Source of the DNA: Candidatus Wallbacteria bacterium
Lineage (GTDB): Bacteria > Muiribacteriota > JAQTZZ01
Assembly (NCBI GenBank): GCA_028711905.1
Contig: JAQTRI010000056.1
Coordinates: 1 to 13,215, forward strand
DNA: 13,215 nt
Reading direction: 5' to 3'
The translations under genes were made by a program, and so were the position numbers. Positions 1-6,670 of this stretch are shown here, piece by piece. Position 1 is the first letter of the stretch. Every line of letters begins with the position of its first letter. The notes beneath the pieces were generated by a model. That model ran no database searches. It worked only from the letters and a program-made list of their open reading frames with translations, and was not told where the DNA came from.

Positions 1-210
1 AATCTGTATTCCATCACAGGCAATTCGACTTTTCTGATCGCATCTTCAAGGGTCAAGGTGATGGAATGCATGGATGAAGTGCTGGTGCTGGACAAGGGGC
101 GTATAGTCGGTTGCGGCAGGCACGATGAACTGAGGCAGGTCTCAGGTTTGTACCGAGAAATCTGCGAGCTGCAGAAATTGCGCGAGGAGCTGCAGGTTTA
201 TGGAATTTGA
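1..210 (+). CDS. ABC exporter subunit, C-terminal end of nucleotide-binding domain (partial)
   Basis: This is the last 69 codons of a protein that begins before the window, ending at TGA 208-210. Reading frame 1 gives the end of an ABC ATPase domain: a strand leading to the H-loop (LIASSRVKVM), then LVLDKGRIVGCGRHDEL, the usual post-H-loop strand and terminal helix. Canonical exporters carry His at the H-loop (IAHRL); here the position reads Ser (IASSR). This matches the known pattern in heterodimeric exporters such as TM287/288 and BmrC/BmrD, where one subunit carries a degenerate catalytic site. The gene overlaps the next ABC gene by 11 bases (200-210), which suggests translational coupling and a two-subunit transporter. 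Walker A, Walker B and the membrane domain lie outside the window, so the site can be judged only in part. Confidence 0.9.
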   Translation, partial: NLYSITGNSTFLIASSRVKVMECMDEVLVLDKGRIVGCGRHDELRQVSGLYREICELQKLREELQVYGI

Positions 211-2140
211 AGAACTGAATGAACGCCGGGTGGATCTGAGCGAAGACTGGAAGCTCCTGTTCTTCTTCGTTCCCTATCTTAAACCCTATGTTAAAACCAT
301 CATGCTGGCGTTTTTATTCCTGATCATGACAACAGTGGCGGAACTGGCGTTCCCATACCTGTCCCGAACCGCCATTGATGGGTACATTGCCCACAGACCG
401 GTAAAAAAAGGCTCAGTTGAAAGTGCGGAAGTGGTGATCCTGCCGACAAGTGCGCTGGCGAAAAAACGCCTGATGGAGGCTGGAGCGGAGTTTACTGTTT
501 CCGGCGACAGCCTGGCAGTGAATTCTGAGGATTACCGGAAGCTGCCTCCTGAGATTATCGAAAGGATCCGAAAGGATGATCTGGAGGGAATATACCGACT
601 TTTCCTTCTCTATCTTTTTTTCTTTATCGTCAATTTTTTGTCCAACTCACTGCAGATATTGACCACAGGCATTATCTCCCAGGGTATTGTTTTTGATATC
701 AGGCGGGATGCATTCCGTAAAATGATGCAGATGCGCATCGGGTTTTTCCTGCGGCACCCGGTCGGCCGCCTTGTGACAAGGGTTACCAATGATGTGGAGG
801 CAGTGCAGGAAATGTTCAGTGCTGTAGGGTTTCATTTTTTCAAGGACCTGATCATGATGGCAGGTATCATGATAGTGATGTTTCACCTGAATTTCCGCCT
901 GACACTGCTGGCTTTGGTGTTTTTTCCCCTGCTCCTGTCTTTTACCGGGGTGTTCGCTGAGGAATGGCGGAAACTCTACCGCAAGACCAGATCGCATTTG
1001 TCGGGCATCAACTCTTTTCTGGCCGAGCACATTTCGCTTTCCTGCCTGATCAAGATTTTCCGGCGCGAAGATTTTGTCCTGGAGAATTACATTACCAGGA
1101 GTACTGATCTTTATGATGCCAATTTCGCGGTGCGCAAATCCAATGCCTTGTTCGGTCCAGGCATAAGGTTTATCCAGGACCTGACAGTTTCGGTGGTTCT
1201 GGTTTACGGCGGCAGCCTGATTCTGGGACAGCGCTTGAGCATTGGATCGCTTGTTGCATACACTTCATACATTGCCATGCTCTTTTCTCCTGTCAGCGAC
1301 CTGGCGGAAAAGTTCAATATTGTGCAGTCTTCTTTCGCTGCCATGGAAAAGATTCACGCTATCCTTACTTCGGACGAAATGGTGCCTGATCATCCGGTCA
1401 AAGCGCTTGGATCAAACGCGAAAGGATCCATTGAGTTCCGCAATGTACATTTCCGATATGACAGAGAATGGGTGCTGCAGGATGTCAGCTTTACCATCAA
1501 ACCCGGTGAAAAAGTGGCTATCGTCGGATACACAGGTGCCGGGAAAACCACCATCATCAACATTCTGCTGCGCTTTTTCGATTACCAGTCAGGCCAGGTA
1601 TTTCTTGATGGCATAGAATTGAAGGATCTGCCCCTTGATGAGCTGCGAAGCCAGTTCGCACTTGTGCAGCAAGATATTACGGCTTTCTCCGACACGATCA
1701 GGGAAAATGTGGCTTTTGACGAAGCCTCTGACGATGAGGTCATGAAGGCTCTCAACGCTGTGGAACTGAGTGACATGGTAGAGCGGCAGACCGGCCATCT
1801 GGATAAAATTCTGGCTGAGGATGGAGGTGACATCTCTGTTGGAGAGCGCCAGCTTCTTACTTTTGCCCGGGCGGTTTATCGCAATGCTTCTGTTCTGGTA
1901 TTGGACGAGGCCACCAGCAGTATTGACAGCAGGACCGAATCCAGAATCCAGAAGTTCCTGTTCGAGACCCTGGCCGGAAAAACTGCAATCATCATAGCGC
2001 ACAGGCTTGCCACCATCAGGAGTGTGGATCGCATTATTGTGCTGCATAACGGGCATAAGGTCGAGGAAGGTACTCACGATGAACTGCTGGCGTTGCAGGG
2101 AGTGTATTACAGGCTGTATCGGTTGCAGTTTACCAGATAG
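200..2140 (+). CDS. ABC exporter subunit with fused membrane and ATPase domains (BmrD/TM288-like)
   Basis: A 646-residue half-transporter of the inner membrane. Six predicted membrane helices occupy roughly residues 30-380 and the nucleotide-binding domain roughly 408-640. Visible motifs are Walker A GYTGAGKT (443-450), Q-loop Gln490/491, signature ISVGERQ (545-551, against the usual LSGGQ), Walker B VLVLDE (565-570, catalytic Glu570), D-loop SSID (573-576) and H-loop His601. The hydrolysis residues carried by this subunit are therefore canonical, while the upstream partner has Ser at its H-loop, as expected for an asymmetric heterodimer. An extra segment of about 65 residues (62-130) lies between TM1 and TM2. 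B. subtilis BmrD has an extracellular domain at the same place. The start is ATG 200, inside the end of the upstream gene, so the two are probably co-transcribed. The substrate cannot be told from sequence; lipids or drugs are typical of the family. Confidence 0.95.
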   Translation: MEFEELNERRVDLSEDWKLLFFFVPYLKPYVKTIMLAFLFLIMTTVAELAFPYLSRTAIDGYIAHRPVKKGSVESAEVVILPTSALAKKRLMEAGAEFTVSGDSLAVNSEDYRKLPPEIIERIRKDDLEGIYRLFLLYLFFFIVNFLSNSLQILTTGIISQGIVFDIRRDAFRKMMQMRIGFFLRHPVGRLVTRVTNDVEAVQEMFSAVGFHFFKDLIMMAGIMIVMFHLNFRLTLLALVFFPLLLSFTGVFAEEWRKLYRKTRSHLSGINSFLAEHISLSCLIKIFRREDFVLENYITRSTDLYDANFAVRKSNALFGPGIRFIQDLTVSVVLVYGGSLILGQRLSIGSLVAYTSYIAMLFSPVSDLAEKFNIVQSSFAAMEKIHAILTSDEMVPDHPVKALGSNAKGSIEFRNVHFRYDREWVLQDVSFTIKPGEKVAIVGYTGAGKTTIINILLRFFDYQSGQVFLDGIELKDLPLDELRSQFALVQQDITAFSDTIRENVAFDEASDDEVMKALNAVELSDMVERQTGHLDKILAEDGGDISVGERQLLTFARAVYRNASVLVLDEATSSIDSRTESRIQKFLFETLAGKTAIIIAHRLATIRSVDRIIVLHNGHKVEEGTHDELLALQGVYYRLYRLQFTR

Positions 2141-2157
2141 CCGTGCGAACATAGTGA

Positions 2158-2198
2158 GGTAATGGGTAATAGGTTATAGGTGATAGGTTGTAGGCAGG
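2158..2198 (+). repeat. Heptad tandem array 1 (GGTRATN-type, degenerate)
   Basis: The units GGTAATG, GGTAATA, GGTTATA, GGTGATA and GGTTGTA follow each other with an exact 7-base period, ending in a partial GGCAGG. The array starts 18 bases after the stop of the ABC gene. It is the most diverged of five such arrays in the window. The tail runs into the palindrome CAGGGGCCCCTG at 2195-2206. Confidence 0.85.
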
Positions 2199-2203
2199 GG
2201 CCC

Positions 2204-2240
2204 CTGAACTGTCACATCGGCTGTGCCGATTAACAGTCAG
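2204..2240 (+). repeat. Stem-loop downstream of ABC transporter genes
   Basis: The inner stem is ATCGGC (2216-2221) and GCCGAT (2225-2230) with the three-base loop TGT. The outer arms CTGA and CTGT (2204-2207, 2209-2212) pair with ACAG and TCAG (2233-2240). There is no T-run behind it, so it is not a classic intrinsic terminator. It may slow transcription after the ABC operon, or it may be one more palindromic repeat in this repeat-rich gap. Confidence 0.55.
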
Positions 2241-2265
2241 GGTAATTATTCGCCCGGATTAATTG

Positions 2266-2375
2266 TAGAGACGCGCTATAGCGCGTCTTTCCCAGGGAAT
2301 CTGCTGAGGGTAACGCGGGAAATCGGCAATACAGGTAATGGGTAATGGGTAATAGGTGATGGGTGATGGGAATGG
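2266..2375 (+). repeat. Composite repeat copy A: palindrome, conserved block, heptad array
   Basis: Three parts in order. First, the perfect 20-bp palindrome AGACGCGCTATAGCGCGTCT (2269-2288), preceded by TGTAG. Second, the block CCAGGGAATCTGCTGAGGGT and on to ACGCGGG (2292-2319). Third, a heptad array (2334-2368) with units GGTAATG, GGTAATG, GGTAATA, GGTGATG and GGTGATG, followed by a variant GGAATGG. Copy B at 3406-3495 has the same parts in the same order and orientation, on the other side of the glycosyltransferase gene. With the other hairpins and the TTCAAAA tract, this fills the 328-base gene-free stretch 2141-2468. I see no gene in that stretch. Confidence 0.9.
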
Positions 2376-2418
2376 ATGTGTATTGTTGAATTGCAGCAAC
2401 CCTTGTTTTTGTTTTTCA

Positions 2419-2446
2419 TTCAAAATTCAAAATTTAAAATTCAAAA
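2419..2446 (+). repeat. Second heptad repeat, TTCAAAA x4
   Basis: Four uninterrupted 7-base units: TTCAAAA, TTCAAAA, TTTAAAA, TTCAAAA. The tract is AT-rich and lies 22 bases before the glycosyltransferase start, so it could act as an UP-like or promoter region; TAAAAT at 2435-2440 could serve as a -10, but no good -35 sits in front of it. It shares its 7-bp period with the GGTRATN arrays but is otherwise unrelated in sequence. Confidence 0.8.
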
Positions 2447-2468
2447 TTGCCATTCTTGAGCTGCGCTC

Positions 2469-3371
2469 ATGAATATCCTCGTTATCCGCTACAGTGCCCT
2501 TGGTGACGCGGTACTGGCTTATCCGGTGCTGGATTTCCTGGTCCTAAGCGGCAACAGGGTCGCGTTTCTCTGTCCTCCGGGCGCTGCGAAAATTTTGGAG
2601 AATCCCGGGATCGAGTATATCGATTTTTCGCGTAACACAGGCGTATTTCGCCGGCTCAGCCTGTTGTGGTGCCTGCGGAAAAATCGATTTGACCTTGTCA
2701 TTGATCTGCAGAACAATCGATTCAGCCGCAGGTGGCGAAGTTTTCTCGGTCGCGATTGCCTGTCTGTAAAAGACGATCCTTCCTCCCACGCTTTAGAGTG
2801 TTACGCATCAGCTGTGAAAGAAATGTTTCCGGTTTTCAGGCTGCAGGCTACATACTGCCTGCCGTGCATCGGAAAGCTTCCACCCGGCTTGCCTGAGCGC
2901 TATGCATGCCTGTTTTTTTCCGCATCAACGCGCTGGAAGAGTAAGATGCCATCTGCACAACTGGGGAGAAAAATAGCGCAGCACCTTATGGAAAAAGGGG
3001 TTGTGCCCGTGTTGATCGGCGGACCTGAAGACAGGCGTGCGCATGCCGGAATGAACCTGCCTGATGCTGTTGATCTCACAGGTTCCCTGAACCTGACTGA
3101 ATTGAAATCCGTGCTGGCAGGGTCTGAACTGGTGGTGAGCACAGACAGTTTCCCAATGCATCTTGCCGCTTTCTGCAATGGCAGAGTACTTGGCCTTTTT
3201 GGACCGACAGACCAGAAACGCTGTGGCCCGTGGTCAGAGAAGGCGGCTGTTGTATGCAGGGACCTGCCGTGCCGGCCGTGCTACAGAAGCAAGTGCCGGA
3301 AAAACATCTGCATGGAACTGGATTGGGAGAATGTGCGGGAAGCTATGGGAAGGGTAATTGGTAATTGGTGA
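2469..3371 (+). CDS. Glycosyltransferase family 9 (ADP-heptose:LPS heptosyltransferase-like)
   Basis: A 300-residue cytoplasmic GT-B fold enzyme. Family members transfer heptose (or a related sugar) from ADP-heptose to the LPS core on the inner face of the inner membrane. The N-terminus MNILVIRYSALGDAV is the typical GT9 start and fixes the start codon, although the Shine-Dalgarno match is poor. The C-terminal donor-binding half has VPVLIGGPEDRR (179-190) and the hallmark STDSFPMHLAA (224-234), then LGLFGPTDQ (241-249). A four-cysteine cluster follows (C268, C271, C276, C281), as seen in many GT9 proteins. The last codons (RVIGNW-stop) lie inside a GGTAATT heptad array, so the extreme C-terminus is repeat-derived. 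The gene stands alone between two composite repeat copies. The exact acceptor is unknown. Confidence 0.92.
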   Translation: MNILVIRYSALGDAVLAYPVLDFLVLSGNRVAFLCPPGAAKILENPGIEYIDFSRNTGVFRRLSLLWCLRKNRFDLVIDLQNNRFSRRWRSFLGRDCLSVKDDPSSHALECYASAVKEMFPVFRLQATYCLPCIGKLPPGLPERYACLFFSASTRWKSKMPSAQLGRKIAQHLMEKGVVPVLIGGPEDRRAHAGMNLPDAVDLTGSLNLTELKSVLAGSELVVSTDSFPMHLAAFCNGRVLGLFGPTDQKRCGPWSEKAAVVCRDLPCRPCYRSKCRKNICMELDWENVREAMGRVIGNW

Positions 3372-3387
3372 TCGGTAATTGGTAATG
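3353..3387 (+). repeat. Heptad tandem array overlapping the glycosyltransferase 3' end
   Basis: Five units with exact 7-base period: GGTAATT, GGTAATT, GGTGATC, GGTAATT, GGTAATG, followed by a variant GGAATGA. The array begins before the GT9 stop codon: TGA 3369-3371 is part of the third unit. Copy A of the composite repeat ends in the same kind of array. Confidence 0.9.
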
Positions 3388-3405
3388 GGAATGATGAATC
3401 CCGGT

Positions 3406-3495
3406 GTAGAGACGCGCCATGGCGCGTCTTGTTCCAGGGAATCCACTGAGGGTAACGCGGGGAATCAGGTAATTGGTGATGGGTGATGGGTAGAC
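3406..3495 (+). repeat. Composite repeat copy B: palindrome, conserved block, heptad array
   Basis: The perfect palindrome AGACGCGCCATGGCGCGTCT (3410-3429), preceded by GTAG, is followed by a 28-nt block (3434-3461) that differs from copy A at two positions. The heptads GGTAATT, GGTGATG, GGTGATG (3468-3488) and a variant GGTAGAC come next. The two palindromes differ only in the central bases (CTATAG against CCATGG), and symmetrically, so the palindrome is kept in both. Confidence 0.9.
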
Positions 3496-3549
3496 TATCC
3501 GGCTGACCATCATATAATCTTAGACAACTGACTGTTGAACGCATATAAT
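3491..3549 (+). promoter_or_regulatory. Tandem sigma70-type promoters before the pilus/secretion genes
   Basis: The better promoter is TAGACA (3521-3526), 17 bases, TATAAT (3544-3549). A second candidate lies 30 bases upstream: TAGACT (3491-3496), 16 bases, TATAAT (3513-3518). Both read towards the ATPase gene at 3587. The upstream one begins in the end of repeat copy B. This is motif matching only, assuming the host uses an E. coli-like housekeeping sigma factor. Confidence 0.6.
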
Positions 3550-3586
3550 ATGACTCAAATGCAAGTCTTTTTTTAAGGAGCGGCCT

Positions 3587-4009
3587 GTGTCTAAAAATAA
3601 AAAAAAGCTCGGAGATATCTTAGTAGATGCTCAGTTGATCACCCATTCGGAATTGCAGAAGGCCCTGACCATTTCCCGCGAAAGCAATGCCAGGCTTGGC
3701 AAAGTTCTGGTAGAGCTGGGGTTTGTCACAGACGATCAGATCACGGAATTTCTCGGGGAGCAGTTCGGGTTTCCGTTCATGAAGCTTTCCAATGTGATAG
3801 TTGATCCTGAAGCCATCAATCTGATTCCCAAGAATCTGGTGACCAAGCATAAGGCCCTTCCTCTTTTCCGCAACGAGGAAAAACTGACAGTGGCTATTTC
3901 CGATCCGTTGAACATTTTTGCCATTGATGATTACGAAGCCCATACAGGGCTGCAGGTGTCTTTAGTTCTTTCAGCAGCCTCGGAAATTGATGGGAACATC
4001 GACAAATAG
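3587..4009 (+). CDS. PilB/GspE-family assembly ATPase, N-terminal part (ends at an in-frame amber)
   Basis: The start is GTG 3587 with a strong AAGGAG (3575-3580) six bases before it. The 140 residues form the MshEN/GspE N-terminal domain: KLGDILVDAQLIT, LGKVLVELGFVTDDQI, LIPKNLVTKHKALPLF and LTVAISDPLNIFAIDDYEAHTG. In the family this domain binds nucleotide or cyclic di-GMP and contacts the inner-membrane platform. The frame stops at TAG 4007-4009 but stays open beyond it, and the downstream ATPase is in the same frame. Homologues usually read YYG after the acidic helix. Here the reading is DK-stop-YG, so the amber sits where a Tyr codon (TAT/TAC) would be expected. From 3587 to 5272 the gene would have 561 codons before its stop, a normal PilB/GspE length. 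It is best read as one gene broken by one nonsense codon. Confidence 0.85.
   Translation: MSKNKKKLGDILVDAQLITHSELQKALTISRESNARLGKVLVELGFVTDDQITEFLGEQFGFPFMKLSNVIVDPEAINLIPKNLVTKHKALPLFRNEEKLTVAISDPLNIFAIDDYEAHTGLQVSLVLSAASEIDGNIDK
4007..4009 (+). other. In-frame TAG splitting the PilB/GspE reading frame
   Basis: Codon 141 of the 3587-5272 frame is TAG. The 27 codons between it and GTG 4091 are open and read like normal family sequence (YGFKGTARELIRYYSGSAG). TAG ends other genes here (2138-2140, 9613-9615), so wholesale amber reassignment is unlikely. A point mutation, a base-call error or programmed readthrough remain possible. Confidence 0.9.
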
Positions 4010-4090
4010 TACGGATTTAAGGGAACAGCCAGAGAACTCATCCGCTATTACTCGGGTTCTGCCGGAGCCCAGAAAGAGCGTGAAGATATT

Positions 4091-5272
4091 GTGGATCATG
4101 AACTGCAGGAATTGAGGCGCCAGTCTTCGGATACCCCTGTGGTCAAGTTTGTCAATGTGATTTTGAAAGAAGCCATCGATAACCGCGCCAGTGACATCCA
4201 TCTCGACTGCCTGGAAGAAGGGCTTTGCGTCCGCTTCCGCATTGACGGGGTGCTGTTTGAGAAGATGAAACCACCTGCTGAGATGCAGAAAGCCATCATA
4301 TCAAGGGTCAAGATTCTGTCCAGCCTTGATATCGGCAATACCAGGGTATTTCAGGACGGTCGCTTCCAGATGCGCATGGAGGAGCGGCAGGTCGATTTCC
4401 GCGTTTCAGTGGTTCCGGGAGTCTATGGGGAGAACATTGTTATCCGTATCCTGGACAAGGGCGGTCGCTTTATCGAACTGGACAAGCTTGGCTTCAGCGA
4501 TAGCCTCTTATCTGTGTTTCAGAAAACAGCTGCAGCCAGCCAGGGGTTGAGTCTTGTGACAGGGCCGACAGGCAGCGGCAAGACATCAACCCTTTACGCG
4601 GTATTGCGTCTCATCAACGCCAAGGAAAAAAAGGTCATAACCCTTGAAGATCCGGTGGAATACAAGTTGCCTTATCTGACGCAGATTCAGGTCGACCGCA
4701 AGGCGGATGTGGATTTCGGCAATGGACTGCGTGCTATTCTCAGGCATGACCCGGATGTGCTTCTGGTCGGTGAAATGCGCGATGAGGAAACCGCTCACCT
4801 GGGTATCGGAGCAGCCATGACCGGACATCTGGTGCTTTCGACCCTGCACACCAATGATGCGGTTTCATCGCTTTCCCGCCTGCTGTCACTGGGAGTGAAA
4901 ATGGAGCAGCTCGTCTCTTCGCTGCGTTTGATTGTGGCTCAAAGACTTGTGCGCTGTCTCTGTCCATACTGCAAAAAGGAAGGACCGGCAGATGCTGAAA
5001 CAAAAGAAACCACAGGTCTTTCAAAGGTGTTCCTGCCTGCCGGGTGCCCCAGATGCAATCATGCCGGATACCTTGGCCGTACGGCTATCAGTGAGCATAT
5101 CTGGTTCGACATGGAACTGAAAAAAAAGCTGCCTGAACTTTCCGATCAGCAGAAGCTGCGCTCCCACCTGGAAACCTTGGGATTCCACTCTTTAGCCATG
5201 GACGGCCTGGAAAAGGTCAGAAGCGGCCTCACAACCATGACGGAAATCAGGAAAGTGATCTGGGAAGATTAA
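4091..5272 (+). CDS. PilB/GspE-family assembly ATPase, catalytic part
   Basis: Hexameric cytoplasmic ATPase that powers type IV pilus extension or type II secretion pseudopilus assembly. Counting from GTG 4091, it has the N2 domain start VVKFVNVILKEAIDNRASDIH (two adjoining stretches, 17-37), Walker A GPTGSGKT (158-165), Asp box TLEDPVEY (184-191), Walker B LLVGEMRDEET (224-234) and His box TGHLVLSTLHTND (244-256). A zinc-type cysteine set follows (C291, C294, C319, C322), ending in GCPRCNHAGYLGR. All catalytic motifs are present. No ATG and no good ribosome site precede GTG 4091, so independent initiation would be weak. The frame continues from the 3587 gene across the amber at 4007. The stop is one base before the pilC/gspF start, indicating an operon. 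Without the upstream half, the product would lack its N-terminal regulatory domain. Confidence 0.9.
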   Translation: MDHELQELRRQSSDTPVVKFVNVILKEAIDNRASDIHLDCLEEGLCVRFRIDGVLFEKMKPPAEMQKAIISRVKILSSLDIGNTRVFQDGRFQMRMEERQVDFRVSVVPGVYGENIVIRILDKGGRFIELDKLGFSDSLLSVFQKTAAASQGLSLVTGPTGSGKTSTLYAVLRLINAKEKKVITLEDPVEYKLPYLTQIQVDRKADVDFGNGLRAILRHDPDVLLVGEMRDEETAHLGIGAAMTGHLVLSTLHTNDAVSSLSRLLSLGVKMEQLVSSLRLIVAQRLVRCLCPYCKKEGPADAETKETTGLSKVFLPAGCPRCNHAGYLGRTAISEHIWFDMELKKKLPELSDQQKLRSHLETLGFHSLAMDGLEKVRSGLTTMTEIRKVIWED

Positions 5273-5273
5273 T

Positions 5274-6491
5274 ATGGCAGAATTCAAATATACCTATCTT
5301 GACGATACCATGCATGAAGTGACAGGCGTAATGGAGGCTGAGAATCTTCAGGAAACCGCTGCTATTCTCAAGAGTTTCGGCTATAAGGTGCTCAGTGTCA
5401 ATCCTGTCAGGCAAAATGTGCTTGATTTTGATGTGTCTGAATTCCTGTTCGGAATTCCACGAGTGGATGTCATCACCTTTACGATTCAGGTGGCGACCAT
5501 GCTCGAGGCGGGTCTTACGATTCTGGCCGCTCTGGATGTGCTGATGGAGCAGGCCACGAGCCCTGGGATGAAAGTGGTGATCCGTACATTGCGCAGGGAT
5601 GTGGCTTCAGGCATGAAGTTCTCAGATGCTATTGCGCGCCATCCGCGCGTGTTCACGGACATGTTTATCAGCATGGTCAAAGTCGGTGAGGCGACAGGTC
5701 TCCTGGATCAGGTGCTTTCACGGATGGCGGATTTTTACGACCGCGAGGAAGAGCTCAAGTCCACAATCCGCTCGGCCTTAGCTTATCCGATGTTCCTTAT
5801 GGCTGTGGCCTGTGGTGTGGTGTTTTTTCTGCTTTCCTTCGTGCTGCCGCGTTTCACCGACATTTTCAAGTCCTTCAATGTGGAACTTCCCAAGGTCACC
5901 AGGCTGCTGCTTGCAATCAGTTCCTTTTTCGGCGCATGGTGGAAGATTATTCTTCTGGCAGTTGTTTCTGCAGTGATTCTGATCTGGTACATAGGCAAGC
6001 ATACTGCTTCCGGCAGGGCTTTTTTTCACAGGCTGATCCTGTGGCTGCCCCTGATTTCACCGGTTGTCATCAAGTCCTCGCTTGCGCGCTTCTGTCATAC
6101 GCTGTCCACTTTGCTGCGCAGTGGCATTCCCATTATGCGCGGCTTAGAGATCACTTCGTCTGTTATCGGTAATGTGGTGTATGCCTCGCGCATTGATCTG
6201 GCGATCGAAAAGATCAATTCCGGCAACAAGCTGTCTGAAAGCATTAATGACAAAAGGCTGTTCCCACCCCTGGTAATGCGCATGATGGCAGTAGGGGAGA
6301 ACACAGGGTCAACTGAAGCACTTCTTTTGAAAGTGCGCGATTATTTTGAACGCGATGTGCAGAAAAGTGTCAAGGCTATGGTTTCGGCTATTGAGCCTTT
6401 GATGATTTTTTTCCTGGCTATTGTGGTGGGATTCATTGTGCTGGCAGTGATGATGCCTCTGCTGGACATGTCGCGCCTGTACAAGGTCTGA
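5274..6491 (+). CDS. PilC/GspF-family inner-membrane platform protein
   Basis: A 405-residue polytopic membrane protein that anchors the assembly ATPase and helps move pilin subunits into the filament. It has the usual two repeated T2SSF domains, at about 68-190 and 270-395. The first contains FTIQVATMLEAGLTILAALD and VKVGEATGLLDQVL; the second contains ARFCHTLSTLLRSGIPIMRG and MAVGENTGSTEALL. Hydrophobic spans lie at about 172-192, 222-241 and 375-397. The length matches the family. The start ATG 5274 is one base after the ATPase stop, so expression is probably by translational coupling. PilC of type IV pili and GspF of type II secretion cannot be told apart from this gene alone; the adjoining single prepilin fits either system. 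Confidence 0.95.
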   Translation: MAEFKYTYLDDTMHEVTGVMEAENLQETAAILKSFGYKVLSVNPVRQNVLDFDVSEFLFGIPRVDVITFTIQVATMLEAGLTILAALDVLMEQATSPGMKVVIRTLRRDVASGMKFSDAIARHPRVFTDMFISMVKVGEATGLLDQVLSRMADFYDREEELKSTIRSALAYPMFLMAVACGVVFFLLSFVLPRFTDIFKSFNVELPKVTRLLLAISSFFGAWWKIILLAVVSAVILIWYIGKHTASGRAFFHRLILWLPLISPVVIKSSLARFCHTLSTLLRSGIPIMRGLEITSSVIGNVVYASRIDLAIEKINSGNKLSESINDKRLFPPLVMRMMAVGENTGSTEALLLKVRDYFERDVQKSVKAMVSAIEPLMIFFLAIVVGFIVLAVMMPLLDMSRLYKV

Positions 6492-6531
6492 GATTAGTGG
6501 TTTTGACCAGCCTGCTTGAATTTGGTGTGAG

Positions 6532-6566
6532 GCGGTAAAGCGGTAAATCGCTGACTTGATTTACCG
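6532..6566 (+). repeat. 8-bp duplication and hairpin between the platform and pilin genes
   Basis: GCGGTAAA occurs twice in tandem (6532-6539, 6540-6547). The second copy starts a hairpin with nine-base arms, CGGTAAATC (6541-6549) and GATTTACCG (6558-6566), around an eight-base loop. No T-run follows. It could pause or process the transcript between the membrane-protein gene and the far more abundant pilin, but this role is inferred. Confidence 0.55.
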
Positions 6567-6670
6567 GAAACCGAGTGATAAGTTGATAATCGAAGTTAAG
6601 GTACATACCGCTGAAGCGGCTTGAAAAAGGAATGAATATGCGTAAATACGCAAAACAAACGGAGGTGTCT

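Noticed and set aside
1589..2152. Minus-strand open frame of 187 residues opposite the ABC ATPase domain
   Set aside because: It is a shadow of a well-supported gene, with no family motif.
2334..3488. CRISPR-like array
   Set aside because: Units are contiguous 7-mers without spacers, and no Cas gene is near.
3587..5272. Genome-wide reassignment of TAG as a sense codon
   Set aside because: TAG ends the ABC gene (2138-2140) and the pyroglutamyl peptidase gene (9613-9615) at normal family lengths.
6632..6670. Earlier ATG for the prepilin
   Set aside because: It would put 13 extra residues before the leader peptide. GGAGGTG before ATG 6671 and the MKRKG leader fit prepilin processing.
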